A DNA stretch of 64,000 nt, from positions 17,274,501-17,338,500 of the forward strand of contig NC_051094.1 in assembly GCF_901709675.1 (NCBI RefSeq), in the 5' to 3' direction. Positions 44,001 to 53,811 of this stretch are shown in pieces; the stretch's first letter is position 1; every line of letters starts with the position of its first letter. The position numbers were made by a program, and so were the translations under genes. This DNA comes from Syngnathus acus (Eukaryota; Chordata; Actinopteri; Syngnathiformes; Syngnathidae). The notes beneath the pieces were generated by a model that saw only the letters and a program-made list of their open reading frames with translations, was not told where the DNA came from and did not search any database.

Positions 44001-47000
44001 AGCACAACACATTTATTCACAAACAATGGAGAAAAAAAATTATTTTCATGTTTGGCATTGAATGTGTTAACAACTGGTTTATTTTAACAGTTGAGTGAAT
44101 GCAGTTTTACACCTGAACCAACTCACCACACTAAACAAACTCAAGTGGGAGCTATGAAAAAAAATGTTTTGCCTTAATTGTCATACTGCTTTGAAATAAT
44201 AATAAATAAAAATACAAAATAAAAGTTTTAGCAGTGCATGGGCAATAAGATTAGACTACATCAGCTCAAACTACTAGGCTGGGCCTACTGAAGCTGAGAA
44301 TATACTGCACAATATTAAATGTCTTTAATATGAAACCAGATTAATCTTATTTTTAATGATCTGTATTCATGAGTGCAAACAAATGTCGTGTCATCACACT
44401 TTTTTCTCTCTCTCACTGCACTCCTGCAGTCTACTTGCTGCTGCTGGCTCCTGAAACTTGGCATCTTTTTGCCTTTACAAGTGCGTCGATATCAGGTGTC
44501 AAATCCTGAGTAGCAGCACATTTAACAATGTCATTCAAGTGTTCATTTGTTAACCTTGAGCGCTGCTTTGTTTTATTATTGTTCATCACGGAGAACACCT
44601 GTTCACAAAGATAAGTAGTCCCAAACATGGAGAGAACCTTTGCAGCCATGGCTGTTAATTTGGGGTAACCTGGCACAAGATACTGATAAAACGTATCCAA
44701 TCCCACGGACCCAAATTTATCCTTCATAGCGGAATCGCACTGCAAGTCAATAAGCTCGAGCTGAATGTCAGCTGGCACATCAGAAGGCTTCACTGTAAAT
44801 GGCGAGCGAAAAAAGCCGAACTTGTTCTCAAGTTCACTGAAAACCTGAAACCTCCGCTCAAACTCTCGCAGCAAATCTGTTATGTTGTCTTTATATTTAT
44901 CCAAATCGGGACGATCCGGTGCCTTCGGACGTACAGCTGTGAGACATGAGAAGTGCGTGGTGTCACCGCTGGATAGCTGCGTGTCCCACAGTGACAGTTT
45001 CATCTTGAACGCACTTATGCTGTCGTAATATTGAGTGACAACTCTGTTACGGCCCTGCAATGTAGTGTTAAGTGTATTCAAGTGTTGCGTAATATCTACC
45101 ATGAAGGCAAGATCCTGCACCCATTCCTTGCATTGAAGTTCCTTTACTGGGCGTCCCTTCTCCATAAAATGTCCAATTTCGCCTCGTAGCTCAAAGAAGC
45201 GCTTTAGTACTGCACCTCTGCTTAACCAGCGCACGTCAGTGTGGTATGGTAGGCCAGCATGAATGTCATGATCACTGAGAAATGAGTCAAACTGGCGGTG
45301 ATTTAGACCGCGAGCTCTGATGAAATTGACAGTTTTCACAACCACGCTCATAACATGGTCCATTTGCAGTGTTTTGCAACATAACGCCTCCTGGTGCAAA
45401 ATACAGTGAAATGCCCAAAACTCCTGTCCTCCATTTGCGGTCTGTATTTTGTCACGGAATTTTGTGGCAACGCCTGCCTTTCTCCCCACCATTGATGGCG
45501 CACCGTCGGTCGCCAGGCTCACAGCACGGGACCAGTCCGCCTCCACCTTGTCCAGCGCTCCAACGAGAGCGCTGAAAATGTCATCTGCTGTTGTGGTGTC
45601 ATTAATGGGCACCAATTCAAGCAGCTCCTCGGTGATGGTCAAAGTTTCATCAACACCTCTAATGAATATGGCCAGTTGAGCAATATCTGTGACATCGGTG
45701 CTCTCATCTATTGCAATTGAAAATGCGATAAATGATTTGATTTTCTCTTTCAATTGGCTGCTCAAGTCACTTGAGAGTTCTGTCACCCGATCTGCGACAG
45801 TGTTCCTCGTTAGACTAATATTGGCAAAGGCAGGTCTCTTTTCAGGGCACACGACTTCTGCAGCCTTCAGCATGCATGTTTTTACAAACTCCCCATCAGC
45901 AAATGGCTTGGATGCCTGCACCAGCTCGTTGGCAATAATGTAGCTGGCTCTTACAGCCCCATCAGCGATATCGCGGCTGCGCGTAAAAGCAGACTGCTGT
46001 TTCTTCAGACCAGCGACCAATTTGTTTATCTCGTCTTTTCTTATTTGTCCTTTCAAGTGGTCATACTTGTCTTTATGATGAGTCTCGTAGTGGCACCGAA
46101 TATTAAACTCTTTGAACACTGCAACTTGCTGATTACAAACCAAGCACACTGGTTTTGCACTCACTTCCCTGAATAAATAATTCTCAGTCCATTTTTCCTG
46201 GAAAACCCTGCACTCCGTGTCCACTTTTGTTTTTTTTGACAGTGCCATTTTGGGAAGGGTGTGTTGACCGATAACTTGTTTAGTAGTAGTTATTTCTAGT
46301 TGGACACATCACGTTGCGAATGTTTATTTCCTGGTACTAACTCGTGTCAGTGCCGCATGCTGGACGTGAGCTCTTTTACACATTTACTGCCCTCTAGCGG
46401 CCGGAGGGAGCATTTGAGTTGTATTTATTTTAAAGAATCATAACTTTTGATAGAAATGAGCTAGTGACTCGCTTCTTTTTTTGACATACTCAGAAATTTA
46501 TGACGGGCCGGATTAAATCATCCAACGGGCCGGGTCCGGCCCGCGGGCCGTATGTTTGACATGCCTGCTTTACGACATATGGATTCTCTAAGACATTTGG
46601 CGTCATACCATTAAGTTAAAATTTTCTCAAGCTTTTCAAACTTTTGCTTGAAGCAATCGGAAGATGATTGAAAAGTGACTAAATAGCTATGAGGAAGTGG
46701 TGTAGCTGTTAAGGGCACGCGCTTATGCGCTTCCCTGGCTAATCAACACTTGTTTGAATGAAAAGGAGGAGGGGGAATTGGCTGGGCTTCCTGAAAAACT
46801 GTGGACAAAGGGCCCATCTGATGTAAGACTTTTAACGTCCATTCCCCCAGTACAAATCCAACCAAGATCAGAAAATCTCCTTTAAAACAGGAGGCAATAA
46901 ATGGGATAGCCCCTGTCATAAATGGTCTTTGGTTAGGAGGAATCATGAGGAAGAGCTCAAACTCTTCCCGCAAACACTCCTATTTGCCCAGTTCAAAAGG

Positions 47001-50000
47001 GCAATAAAATTGACTAGTGAATGATACAATATTTGCAAAAAGCAGAAGAGGAACAGTCCTTGGCAGATAGCATGATCAGAGCACTCAAACTGAAAGACGC
47101 AGGGCTGTTCCAGCCTTTGAACCACATTACCCCGTCTGGGGTGCGAATGTCCCTGACAGCCACAAAGTGTGGTCCGTCGGAGACAGAGTCGTTCATGCGC
47201 GTTTTCCTTGGATCGGAGTTGGAAACACTCTTCATCGAGACACTGAACTATCGTTTCCAATCTTTTCTGAATCTCTCTCGCTGTCAATGATGGACAAAAC
47301 AGAGAGATTCAGGCTATTGGACTAATGGTCTTGCAAAACAGGATGGTTCTGGACTTGATGACTGCAGAGCAAGGTGGCGTGTGCCACATCATTGGGACTT
47401 CCTGTTGCACATACATTCCAGGAGTTAATGACACTCACATCAACGACGCCGTGAACTCACTGAAGAACTTACAGCAGGCCATGTCAAAAGACAAAGTCCC
47501 ACATCAATGGGGTTTCTTTCCATGGCTATTCTCTGGCACTTGGTGGCAACTGCTGTTGGAACTTGTGACTCCTATGCTTGTTGTGGTGGTATTGTTGTGC
47601 TCGTTTACAACCTGTGTTATCTCAAGTTTGAAGTCAGCTGTATCAAGATCTGTGTCTTCTACCGTAGCTGAAGTGTGAATACAACATCTCAGGCATGTCG
47701 AATATGATGATTTTAATGCGCTGCGGACAGAAGATTGCGATAATGCTGATTGGCTGAACGTTTTTCACAGAAACCTGATGATTTGACCGTTGAAAATGCC
47801 TCACATGTGATGAATACAATGATGTTTCTGTGTTTCTATTTTTATTTTTCTATCTTTATTATATTTTCTTGCTTATGTTTGTTAATCGGGGTGACATAAT
47901 CATATGATAAACAGGATGGATATGTTAGGGTTGATAGATTAGTTTGATCCTATGATTATGTTGGAATGTAACCTTTAATAATTAACCAAACTTGTCCTGT
48001 CTTAACAAAGTAGTAGAACAAAGCGCTAAGATCCTTTGAACTGATTGACCAGCTGCAGACTAAGCAATCTAAGTTGTTCTGTTTCCCCCAACGTCGTAAA
48101 AGACCCCCTGCTATGCTTTGACCAGCTGCCAGGGGTTCACCCCCATCCTGACCAATCTCACCCCCACCCTGCTTTCTCTCAATAAATACTCTCTTGCAAG
48201 AATCTAGAGTCAGACCTCATTCGATCATCGCTGTATGCACAGCGACGAATGACTCTCCACTTGCAAGTGTTTAAAAGGGCATACTGTCTCCCGTGTGGTT
48301 CTTGCAAAGTAAGTTAGAGTGAGCATCACTCTAACAAGGGGTATGCTCGCACCAGTCTCAGGAGCAGGCGCATATCATCCTATGGAGTAACTGTGTGGAA
48401 TGGGCTGGAAGATAAAATGAAGGAAAGCAGAAATATAGTCTATTTAAAAAAATGTATAAAGGCATGATATTTGCAAATTACCAAAAAGACGAAAATGAAG
48501 GTGACTACTGTTAAACTTTCGGATTATAAGATGTTTTCGTTGTTTTTCTTTTGTTCTTTTGTAGTTTTAATGTTCTCACTTGGAACTAAGTGATGGATAG
48601 GGGTAGGACATGATAAGCTTAGGCTTCTTCCTACTCCTTTTCGAACAGTGATATATATTGTTTGTTGTTTGTTTTTTGTTGTTTGTTTTTTATTGTTTTC
48701 ATTCTTTAAATCATATTCGAAATAAAGATTCATTCATTCATTCATATTACATGCCTTTGAAAGTAATCTGTAAATTTGCAAAATACACCCACCTTACACA
48801 TTTAACATTACACATTTTACATTTGTCTTTCAATCCAACTGCATGTGTTTTATTTGTACCGAATGTACAAAAGCTCCCAAAAACATTTGTTTATACTTAC
48901 CTTGATGGTTTTTATAAGCACAGCAAGTACAGTATGTCCACTGTATGATTCACTGAGGTCAAACTCTCCTCGTAGAGAATGAAATACACCATTCATCACA
49001 CGTTTCACCTAAAGTATCAAAAGTTCTTGAGACAGGGTAAAAAGTAAACAAGACTCAATATGAACAAAGAAGAACTGAAGAAATAATAGAACCTTGAAAA
49101 ATGAATGAAATGTAACACAAACGGGTAGTGATTTGATCTTTGATCCTAGCTACTTTTGGGATCTGTTTGACATTTTTTGAAAAAGTATAACCTCGGTTGG
49201 TCGATATATTCATAACAAAAATGACAGTTATTTAGTTTTCTTTCTTTTTCAATGTACAGCCATCTCCCTTTTTTCTCAAAATATTCTATCCAAGATAATT
49301 TGGAAGGCTGGGGTCTAAGGTCATTGACACGTTTTTAGGCTGCTGTTCTGTTTTTCGCTTTTCCTGACTGCTAATAACTGATTAGCATTATAGACAACAA
49401 AAAAACCCTCCGTGAGTCGTCACCTTATCGTGGTGGAGGGATTTGTGTGTCCTAATGATCCTAGGAGCCAAGTTGTCTGGGGCTTTATGCCCCTGGCAGG
49501 GTCACCCATGGCAAAAGGGTCCTAAGTGAGGGGCCAGACAAAGCACGGCACACAAAAACCCCTTATGAGGAATACTATAAATGGATAAATCGTTTTCCCT
49601 CGTCCGGACGCAGGTCACCGGGGTCCCCCCTCTGGAGCCAGGCCTGGAGTTGGGGCTCGAAGGTGAGCGTCTGGCGTCCGGGCCTTTGCCCATGGGGCAG
49701 GCATAGCCCGAAAAGGAAACGTGGGTCCCCGTTCCCATGGGCTCACCATCTGTGGGAGGGGCCAAAGGGGTCGGGTGCTAAGTGAGCTGGGCGGCGGCCA
49801 AGGGCGGGGACCTTGGCAATCCGATCCCCAGGTGCAGAAGCTGGCTCTTGGGACATGGAATGTCACCTCTCTGGCAGGAAAGGAGCACGAGCTGGTGTGT
49901 GAAGCAGAAAAGTTCCGACTAGACATGGTCGGATTTGCCTCCACGCACAGTTTGGGTTCTGGTACAAGTCCTCTCGAGAGGGTCTGGACTCTCTTCCATT

Positions 50001-51512
50001 CTGGAGTTGCCCACGGTGAGAGGGGTCGAGCAGGTGTGGGCATGCTTATTGCCCCCTGGCTGGGCGCCTGCACATTGGAGTTCACCACTGGTGAACGTAG
50101 AGGGTAGCCTCCCTCCGCCTTCGGGTGTGGGGACGGGTCCCGACTGTTGTTTATGTCTATGCACCAAACGGCAGCTCAAAGTACCCACCCTTTTTGGAGT
50201 CCTTGGAGGAAGTGCTGGAGAGCGCTTCTTCAGGGGACTCCATCGTTCTAACGTGGGCAATGACAGTGAGACGTGGAAGGGCGTGATTGGGAGGAACGCC
50301 CCCCGATCTGAACCCTAGCGGTGTTCTATTATTGGACTTCTGTGCTCAACATGGATAGTCCATAATGAACAGCATGTTCAAGCATAAGGGTGCCCATCTG
50401 TGCACTTGGCACCAGGACACCCTAGGCCGCAGTTCAATGATCGACAGTGTCGTCGTGTCCTCTGATATGCAGCCGCATGTTTTGGACACTCGGGTGAAGA
50501 GAGGGGCTGAGCTGTCAACTGATCACCACCTGGTGGTGGGTTGGCTCTGATGATGGGGGAAGATGCCGGTCCGACCTGGCAGACCCAAATGTACTGTGAG
50601 GGTCTGCTGGGAACGTCTGGCGGAATCCCCTGTCAGGAACAGCTTCAACTCCCACCTCCGGCAGAGCTTTAACACGCCTTAAATCACAGCAATCAAACAA
50701 TTTCTGTAACTAGGAGACTTCTGTGTCTGTCAACCAGCCCTCTCCTCCCAAGCAAACTTCTCCAATTGTCTCAGGTTTGAAGGGTGCTTTCACTAGTCCG
50801 TATGTTTTAGCTTCTTCAACAGATGTTCAATAGGATTTAGATCAGAGTTAAGACAAGGCTAGTTGAGAATGGGCCGTTGTTTTGGTCTTACCCACTTCTG
50901 GGTGCTTTTATCTGTGTTTTGGGTCAAATTCCTGTTTGCAAGCAAATTGGTATATGCCTTGATAGTCTTCAAATTAATTATACCCTGCACAAATTCAAGA
51001 CATTCCGTGCGGAATGCAGCAAAACAGACACAACCTTATTGAGGAGCCACCAAATTTCTCAGATAGTGTTCTTTATGCTTTATTTCCAGTTACCGCTTCT
51101 CTTCTCCCAAAAGCTTTTCCTCCTTGTCAATAAGCATTTAAAATTGCTTAAATGTGTTCGATTGGGTTGCTCAATAAACTTGTGAAGAAAAAGAAGAAAT
51201 CCGGCCCCATGTGTCTTGAACTTTTGTTGGGTGCAAAGAAATCTCAAGACAAGCAAGGCAATCTGAAGCAAAATGTTCTGCTCTGCTCAGCCGTTGGTCA
51301 AATTTTGAATTACACAATACCACCTCAGTGGCATTCGTCTTTCGAGGTTCCACTGCATGTCATTGTGTGTATTAGGAGCAAAAACAAACAATAAAAAAAA
51401 TACTTTTTACCTCTGTTGCTGTATCTGCTAAACTTTCTTGCTCAGTCAATTTCATCTCAAGTTCAGCCACTCTTCTCTTGAGTAACTCCTTAACAGTGGC
51501 ACTGTGTGACCC
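34928..51512 (-). CDS. fkbp15: FKBP15, 3' part of gene (five exons)
   Basis: FK506-binding protein 15 family, linked in the literature to actin and early-endosome function: an N-terminal WH1-like region, FKBP-like domain, long coiled coil and acidic Pro-rich tail. Only the last part is in the window: end of the coiled coil (34 aa), the conserved VKRVMNGVFHSLRGEFDL block (36 aa) running into NVTLQLLHDKD, a variable Glu-rich region (~190 aa), a short linker (34 aa) and the tail CPPPAPLFGD ... DDDDPDW. All four splice junctions have AG/GT borders and compatible phases (0,0,2,0). Introns of about 2.4, 10.8, 2.3 and 0.2 kb are filled with transposons. Which teleost paralogue (a or b) cannot be told. 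Upstream exons lie beyond 64000, as no coiled-coil or FKBP exon is found at 51513-64000. Confidence 0.9.
35213..35315 (-). CDS. fkbp15: FKBP15 exon D
   Basis: 103 bp; its first base completes the Ser codon split with exon C. Acceptor TTGTCTCAG, donor GTG|GTAAGC. Encodes VTGKLPMENGETIFQVRAND and a SHPVLEEEEEV acidic end. Exact phase compatibility on both sides supports it. Confidence 0.85.
35410..35515. repeat. GA-rich low-complexity tract
   Basis: GAGAGAGAAAGAAAGAGAGG-type purine-rich sequence inside FKBP15 intron C-D. Confidence 0.85.
35579..37416. mobile_element. TIR-B element carrying a 251-bp satellite array
   Basis: 1838 bp flanked by TA (35577-35578, 37417-37418). Starts CCGTATTTTCCGCCCTAAAA and ends TTTTAGGGCGGAAAATACGG, perfect inverse repeats, with sub-terminal GCGCCTTATA words at both ends. 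The interior is almost entirely a tandem array (35833-37226). No transposase. Inserted in FKBP15 intron C-D. Confidence 0.9.
35833..37226. repeat. 251-bp tandem array (5.6 units) inside TIR-B
   Basis: AGGCTATTTCATGTCAAAAT-initiated units start at 35833, 36084, 36335, 36586, 36837 and 37064. Period is 251 bp, except that the fifth unit is 227 bp because of a 24-bp deletion. Units differ by only a few substitutions (e.g. TTAGATCGA/TTGGATCGA, partly alternating), indicating recent or homogenised amplification. Confidence 0.95.
37569..38140 (-). CDS. fkbp15: FKBP15 exon C: acidic low-complexity region
   Basis: 572 bp; starts in phase 0 (acceptor TATTTCCAG) and ends with two bases of a split codon (donor AAAAAG|GTGGGT). 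Begins NVTLQLLHDKD, continuing the exon B block, then is Glu/Asp/Lys-rich and disordered-looking, ending in a Pro-rich EPPVKPPPPPNEVLLSQAKE segment. This region is expected to vary widely between species. Confidence 0.9.
39379..40456 (+). mobile_element. hAT element nested in the Tc1-like transposon
   Basis: 1078 bp, starts CAGCGGTGGCCAACC and ends GGTTGGCCACCCCTG, with a perfect 8-bp duplication GTCTAGGT (39371-39378 and 40457-40464). It contains only the start of a BED-type transposase and a GT-rich tract (40283-40375), so it is an internally deleted copy. Confidence 0.9.
39629..40075 (+). pseudogene. hAT (GTF2IRD2/SCAND3-like) transposase, N-terminal fragment
   Basis: Starts MARKKCTAKRIYDDEH, with a BED-like finger (FCLIC ... 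GQRHFSSLH). After a frameshift near 39925 it continues as AWNIARAKKPYNEVEFVKIC and LSPENDELKRMV. The catalytic domain is deleted. Confidence 0.75.
41160..42673. mobile_element. TIR-C element with internal minisatellite, copy 1
   Basis: TA-flanked (41158-41159, 42674-42675). Starts CAGTATTTTCTGGACTATAA and ends TTAGTCCGAAAAATACGG, with sub-terminal GACTTATACTCCGGAGCGAC words. The interior has a 118-bp minisatellite and AT-rich segments shared with 52741-53811 (inverted) and 59439-63592. No transposase. In FKBP15 intron B-C. Confidence 0.8.
41604..41905. repeat. 118-bp minisatellite in TIR-C
   Basis: Units start ATGGCTTTTACGCACGCCCG at 41604, 41722 and 41840 (third partial). GC-rich, open in three forward frames because 118 is not a multiple of three. 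The same unit occurs at about 53400-53640 (inverted) and 59803-60070. Confidence 0.92.
43812..46567 (-). mobile_element. Autonomous-type hAT transposon, complete
   Basis: 2756 bp with ends CAGGCATGTCAAACTCAG and GTTTGACATGCCTG, and a perfect 8-bp duplication CTTTACGA (43804-43811, 46568-46575). It carries one long uninterrupted transposase gene. Intact ends, intact frame and perfect TSD mark it as young and possibly still active. Confidence 0.95.
44431..46248 (-). CDS. hAT transposase (Buster/GTF2IRD2-like), 605 aa, intact
   Basis: Cut-and-paste transposase acting on the element's own ends. BED-type finger C35-x2-C38 ... H53, H57/58; RNaseH-like core with D181 (AIDESTDV), D248 (LATDGAPSM), C282-x2-H285, the RW motif R340-W341 and E549 (LCEQVFS); C-terminal hAT dimerisation block RSRLTNEHLNDIVK (563-576). 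The length is normal for the family that includes the C-terminal part of GTF2IRD2 and ZBED5-like proteins. Start at ATG 46248 matches the usual N-terminus. No stop or frameshift. Runs in the same direction as FKBP15, so it could be included in intron RNA. Confidence 0.92.
   Translation of the reverse strand: MALSKKTKVDTECRVFQEKWTENYLFREVSAKPVCLVCNQQVAVFKEFNIRCHYETHHKDKYDHLKGQIRKDEINKLVAGLKKQQSAFTRSRDIADGAVRASYIIANELVQASKPFADGEFVKTCMLKAAEVVCPEKRPAFANISLTRNTVADRVTELSSDLSSQLKEKIKSFIAFSIAIDESTDVTDIAQLAIFIRGVDETLTITEELLELVPINDTTTADDIFSALVGALDKVEADWSRAVSLATDGAPSMVGRKAGVATKFRDKIQTANGGQEFWAFHCILHQEALCCKTLQMDHVMSVVVKTVNFIRARGLNHRQFDSFLSDHDIHAGLPYHTDVRWLSRGAVLKRFFELRGEIGHFMEKGRPVKELQCKEWVQDLAFMVDITQHLNTLNTTLQGRNRVVTQYYDSISAFKMKLSLWDTQLSSGDTTHFSCLTAVRPKAPDRPDLDKYKDNITDLLREFERRFQVFSELENKFGFFRSPFTVKPSDVPADIQLELIDLQCDSAMKDKFGSVGLDTFYQYLVPGYPKLTAMAAKVLSMFGTTYLCEQVFSVMNNNKTKQRSRLTNEHLNDIVKCAATQDLTPDIDALVKAKRCQVSGASSSK
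46745..46930 (+). pseudogene. Retroviral RT N-terminal fragment
   Basis: The plus-strand translation shows LPEKLWTKGPSDV and IPPVQIQPRSEN, matching the start of retroviral reverse transcriptase in gamma-type viruses, then several stops. A short dead fragment; the catalytic region is absent. Confidence 0.6.
47021..47300 (+). pseudogene. Retroviral-remnant open frame
   Basis: A ~89-codon frame between the RT and env fragments, with no domain I can name. Position suggests pol/env-derived sequence. Low certainty. Confidence 0.3.
47325..47678 (+). pseudogene. Retroviral envelope TM fragment (CX6CC type)
   Basis: A ~118-codon frame with the conserved heptad/immunosuppressive-type segment followed by a CX6CC motif (about 47380-47407), a Trp-rich pre-membrane stretch and a hydrophobic membrane span (about 47545-47620), ending in a short cytoplasmic tail and stop. 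The surface subunit, fusion peptide and signal peptide are missing, so it is a truncated relic of a gamma-type env. Confidence 0.8.
47880..48336 (+). repeat. Retroviral 3' LTR-like region
   Basis: Bounded by TGTTAATCGG and CTCTAACA (inverted TGTTA/TAACA ends), with AATAAA at 48180-48185 followed by CTCTCTTGC. The 5' border is uncertain; an alternative start is TGACATAATC just after GGGG (47891). Confidence 0.45.
48340..48757 (+). pseudogene. LINE 3' end fragment
   Basis: Last codons read VWNGLEDKMKESRNIVY, then a 3' UTR with GGGGTAGGACATGATAAGCT, CTTCTTCCTACTCCTTTTCG and T-rich runs, ending ATTCGAAATAAAG then (ATTC)n. A common fish LINE tail; 5'-truncated. Confidence 0.65.
48901..49008 (-). 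CDS. fkbp15: FKBP15 exon B: conserved post-coiled-coil block
   Basis: 108 bp, 36 codons, phase 0 at both ends. Acceptor ATACTTTAG, donor AAG|GTAAGT. Encodes VKRVMNGVFHSLRGEFDLSE followed by a SYSGHTVLAVLI segment. This is the best conserved part of the C-terminal region and the strongest basis for the gene call. Confidence 0.92.
49377..50705 (+). pseudogene. Rex3 (RTE clade) LINE, 5' fragment
   Basis: Begins CCCTCCGTGAGTCGTCACCT and TATCGTGGTGGAGGG, then GGCTTTATGCCCCTGGCAGG, typical of the Rex3 5' region. The endonuclease part reads LALGTWNVTSLAGKEHELVC and GRAGVGMLIAPWL, later DSVVVSSDM (near 50440) and STDHHLVV (near 50517). Several frameshifts; the RT is absent. In FKBP15 intron A-B. Confidence 0.75.
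50706..51180 (-). pseudogene. Degenerate Tc1-like transposon fragment
   Basis: Contains reverse-strand words of a widespread fish Tc1 lineage: CAATAGGATTTAGATCAGAG, GTTTTGGGTCAAATTCCTG, GCCTTGATAGTCTTC and TACCCTGCACAAATTCAAG. No open frame. In FKBP15 intron A-B. Confidence 0.55.
51411..51512 (-). CDS. fkbp15: FKBP15 exon A: end of coiled coil
   Basis: 102 bp, 34 codons, phase 0 at both ends. Acceptor TACCAG before 51512, donor GAG|GTAAAAAG. Encodes TVKELLKRRVAELEMKLTEQ and neighbours, a heptad-like Leu/Lys/Glu pattern typical of the protein's coiled coil. Confidence 0.85.
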
Positions 51513-51629
51513 CTGGTATTTGTAGTTAATACAGAAAAAAGTGCATAAGTAAGAGAAAGAAAGGAAAAGGAAGTCATATTTAATTAAAAGTACTGGTATG
51601 TATGAAAATTTTCACATATTCCTCTAGTC

Positions 51630-51993
51630 CACAGGTGTCAAAGTCAAGGCCCAGGGGCCAGATACGGCCCGCCACGTCATTTTAGGTGGCCCGCGAAGAC
51701 AAATTGTGTATCAAATTCATGTCAATTACAAAATTTCAAATTGTTTTCACTTTTAAAAAATAGATATTGTTAGCAATTTTTTGATTTGATTTCAATTTTT
51801 CATTTCGAAATATTTGAACCGTTTTTATTAGTCTGTTTTAAAAACTAGTCATTCATCAGTTTGTTGTGTAGCCTTTACTATATATACAATATGAGACATT
51901 CATACATTTATTTGGGTTGACAATTTTAATGGCCCTTTGAAGCAAACTATGACTATGATGCGGCCCGCGACAAAAATAAGTTTGACACCCCTG
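51630..51993. mobile_element. hAT MITE, relative of 1012-1338
   Basis: Starts CACAGGTGTCAAAG, ends GTTTGACACCCCTG; TSD CTCTAGTC (51622-51629, 51994-52001). Contains GGCCCGCGAAGACAAATTG. Confidence 0.8.
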
Positions 51994-52084
51994 CTCTAGT
52001 CCATTATTTGGTGCCAGCATTTGCAGTTATAAAACAAAAGGATCCTAGGCTCTTCAGTTATGAGCTAACACTAGTATAGATATA

Positions 52085-52620
52085 CAGGGGCGCCTCGGTT
52101 TTCGAACGTCCCGGTTCTCGAACAAATCGGTATTCGAACAAAAAATTCGAGATTTTTTTGCTTCGGATGTCGGACGAAATTTCGGTTGTCGAACCTCGTG
52201 AGATGAGCCGAGAGGACCTGCATGCCAACTGACTCCGTTCGTTATTACATTCTCGTTACTCTGAGGATTGCATCAACTCTAATCATGCCTCCAAAGGAAG
52301 CAAGTGGGAGCAGTAAAGCCATCCTAAAACACAAAGACGCTCTTAAAGCAATGTGACAGTGAGCGCCCGGCGCGCTGCAGTTGCGCGATCGGACTAAATT
52401 AAGCTCCCTGCGCACTGAGGTCCACTTAAATTTTGGAAAGAAATCAGGACTGTAAAAATATTTTCTAAATTTCAGCGACGGCTCTGTCACAATAATGCGA
52501 CCAGCGCGGTGCAGTTTTTGCGATCGGACAAAAATGCGCAAATGAAAAAATGCTTAAAAAAGGCGTTTTTTCGCTTGGAACGGATTAAATTTTTTTCTAT
52601 TATTTGTAATGGGAAAACAT
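52085..52620. mobile_element. pogo/Tigger-like terminus, third copy
   Basis: CAGGGGCGCCTCGGTTTTCG after TA, TTCGAAC words, ATCATGCCTCCAAAGGAAGC, then TTTTTCGCTTGGAACGGA. More diverged than 7389 and 23350. No transposase core. Confidence 0.5.
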
Positions 52621-52740
52621 GATTCCCTTTCCCCAGCAAGACCTCAACGTAGTACACTTTAATTCCTTAAGCGTGCATTGTCTCATGCAGACAAGGCAGC
52701 ACATTGTTTCTTTACAGATATGTTGAAAGCTCAAAAACTA

Positions 52741-53811
52741 CCGTAATTTTCGGACTATAAGTCGCACCGGAGTATAAGTCGCACCAGCCATAAAATGCCC
52801 AAAAAAGTGAAAAAAAACATATATAAGTCGCTCCGGAGTATAAGTCGCATTTTGGGGGGCAATTTATTCGACAAAATCCAACACCAAGAACAGTCATGAA
52901 CGAGCAACAACAGGCTAAACGATAGCTATGCTAACGTGACATAAACACAAACTAAGAGCTGAGAACGGCCCTGACGTAAAATTCAGAGTTATTCAAAAAA
53001 CTATTACATAAATAACACGTTAATAAAACCATCTGCGTCACTCCAATTCATTAAATCCATCAATCGTCCTTTGTCAACAATGCGTGCGCGCCGCTGACGG
53101 CTTTTGCACTTAAAAATATTCCACAGGCCCATATAACGATCTATAAATTATATATCAAATAACTATTATATAAGCAATAATGTTATCAAACCATCTGTGC
53201 ACTCTAAATCATTAAATCCATCGATCAAATTCCTCGTCCTTTGTCAACATCGCCGCGCGTGCGCCCTGACGCCAGCCTCGTCGTTATTCCACAGATTTAC
53301 TATATAACTATATTGTAGCGTTAACAAAGTTCAAGGAAAGACGTGGGTTTGGTAAACGGCTCTTTATTTAACAAAACAAACTTACAGGCGTGTGGCGGCG
53401 TGGACGTCCAGCCACGAAAGGGGACGAGAGCTCCATACGATAGGACCGGGCGTGCGTAGAAGCCATGACCGAGATCCATGCACCGTCCTCGGACAGCCAC
53501 CCGGCTGAGCGCCGGCCCTCGACTTCCATCCACGGAGCTGAAAGGCAGCTCGGTAGAGTAGGACCGGGCGTGCGTAAAAGCATTGTCCGAGCACCATCCA
53601 CCGTCCCTGGACAGCCACCCGGCCGAGCGCCGGCGCCCGACTTCAATCCACGAAAGTTCGCAGATAAGTTCGTTTATCGCGGTTTCATATTTTATTTTGT
53701 ATTTTTTTTTTAAATTGTTTGAAAAAAAAACACATAAGTCGCTCCTGAGTATAAGTCGCCCCCCCACCCAAACTATGAAAAAAACCGCGACTTATAGTCC
53801 GAAAATTACGG
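52741..53811. mobile_element. TIR-C element with internal minisatellite, copy 2
   Basis: 1071 bp, TA-flanked. Starts CCGTAATTTTCGGACTATAA and ends with the perfect inverse. The interior is in the opposite orientation to 41160-42673 and includes about two minisatellite units (53400-53640). Confidence 0.9.

Larger units (their letters stand above)
42860..48336 (+). mobile_element. Endogenous retrovirus remnant, mostly deleted
   Basis: Old retroviral insertion in FKBP15 intron B-C, antisense to the gene. Supported parts: a PBS-like TTGGTGCCGGGACC after an AATAAA-bearing segment (near 42925), an RT N-terminal fragment (46745-46930), an envelope transmembrane fragment (47325-47678) and an LTR-like 3' region (about 47880-48336). 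Most of gag, pol and surface env is missing. A hAT transposon (43812-46567) was inserted later. That left and right parts belong to one provirus is inferred from order only. Confidence 0.55.

Noticed and set aside
49502-50260. Minus-strand frames across the Rex3 fragment
   Set aside because: Shadows of the plus-strand endonuclease sequence and GC-rich 5' region.
53321-53767. Minus-strand proteins near 53.3-53.8 kb
   Set aside because: The inverted copy of the TIR-C minisatellite; no independent coding evidence.
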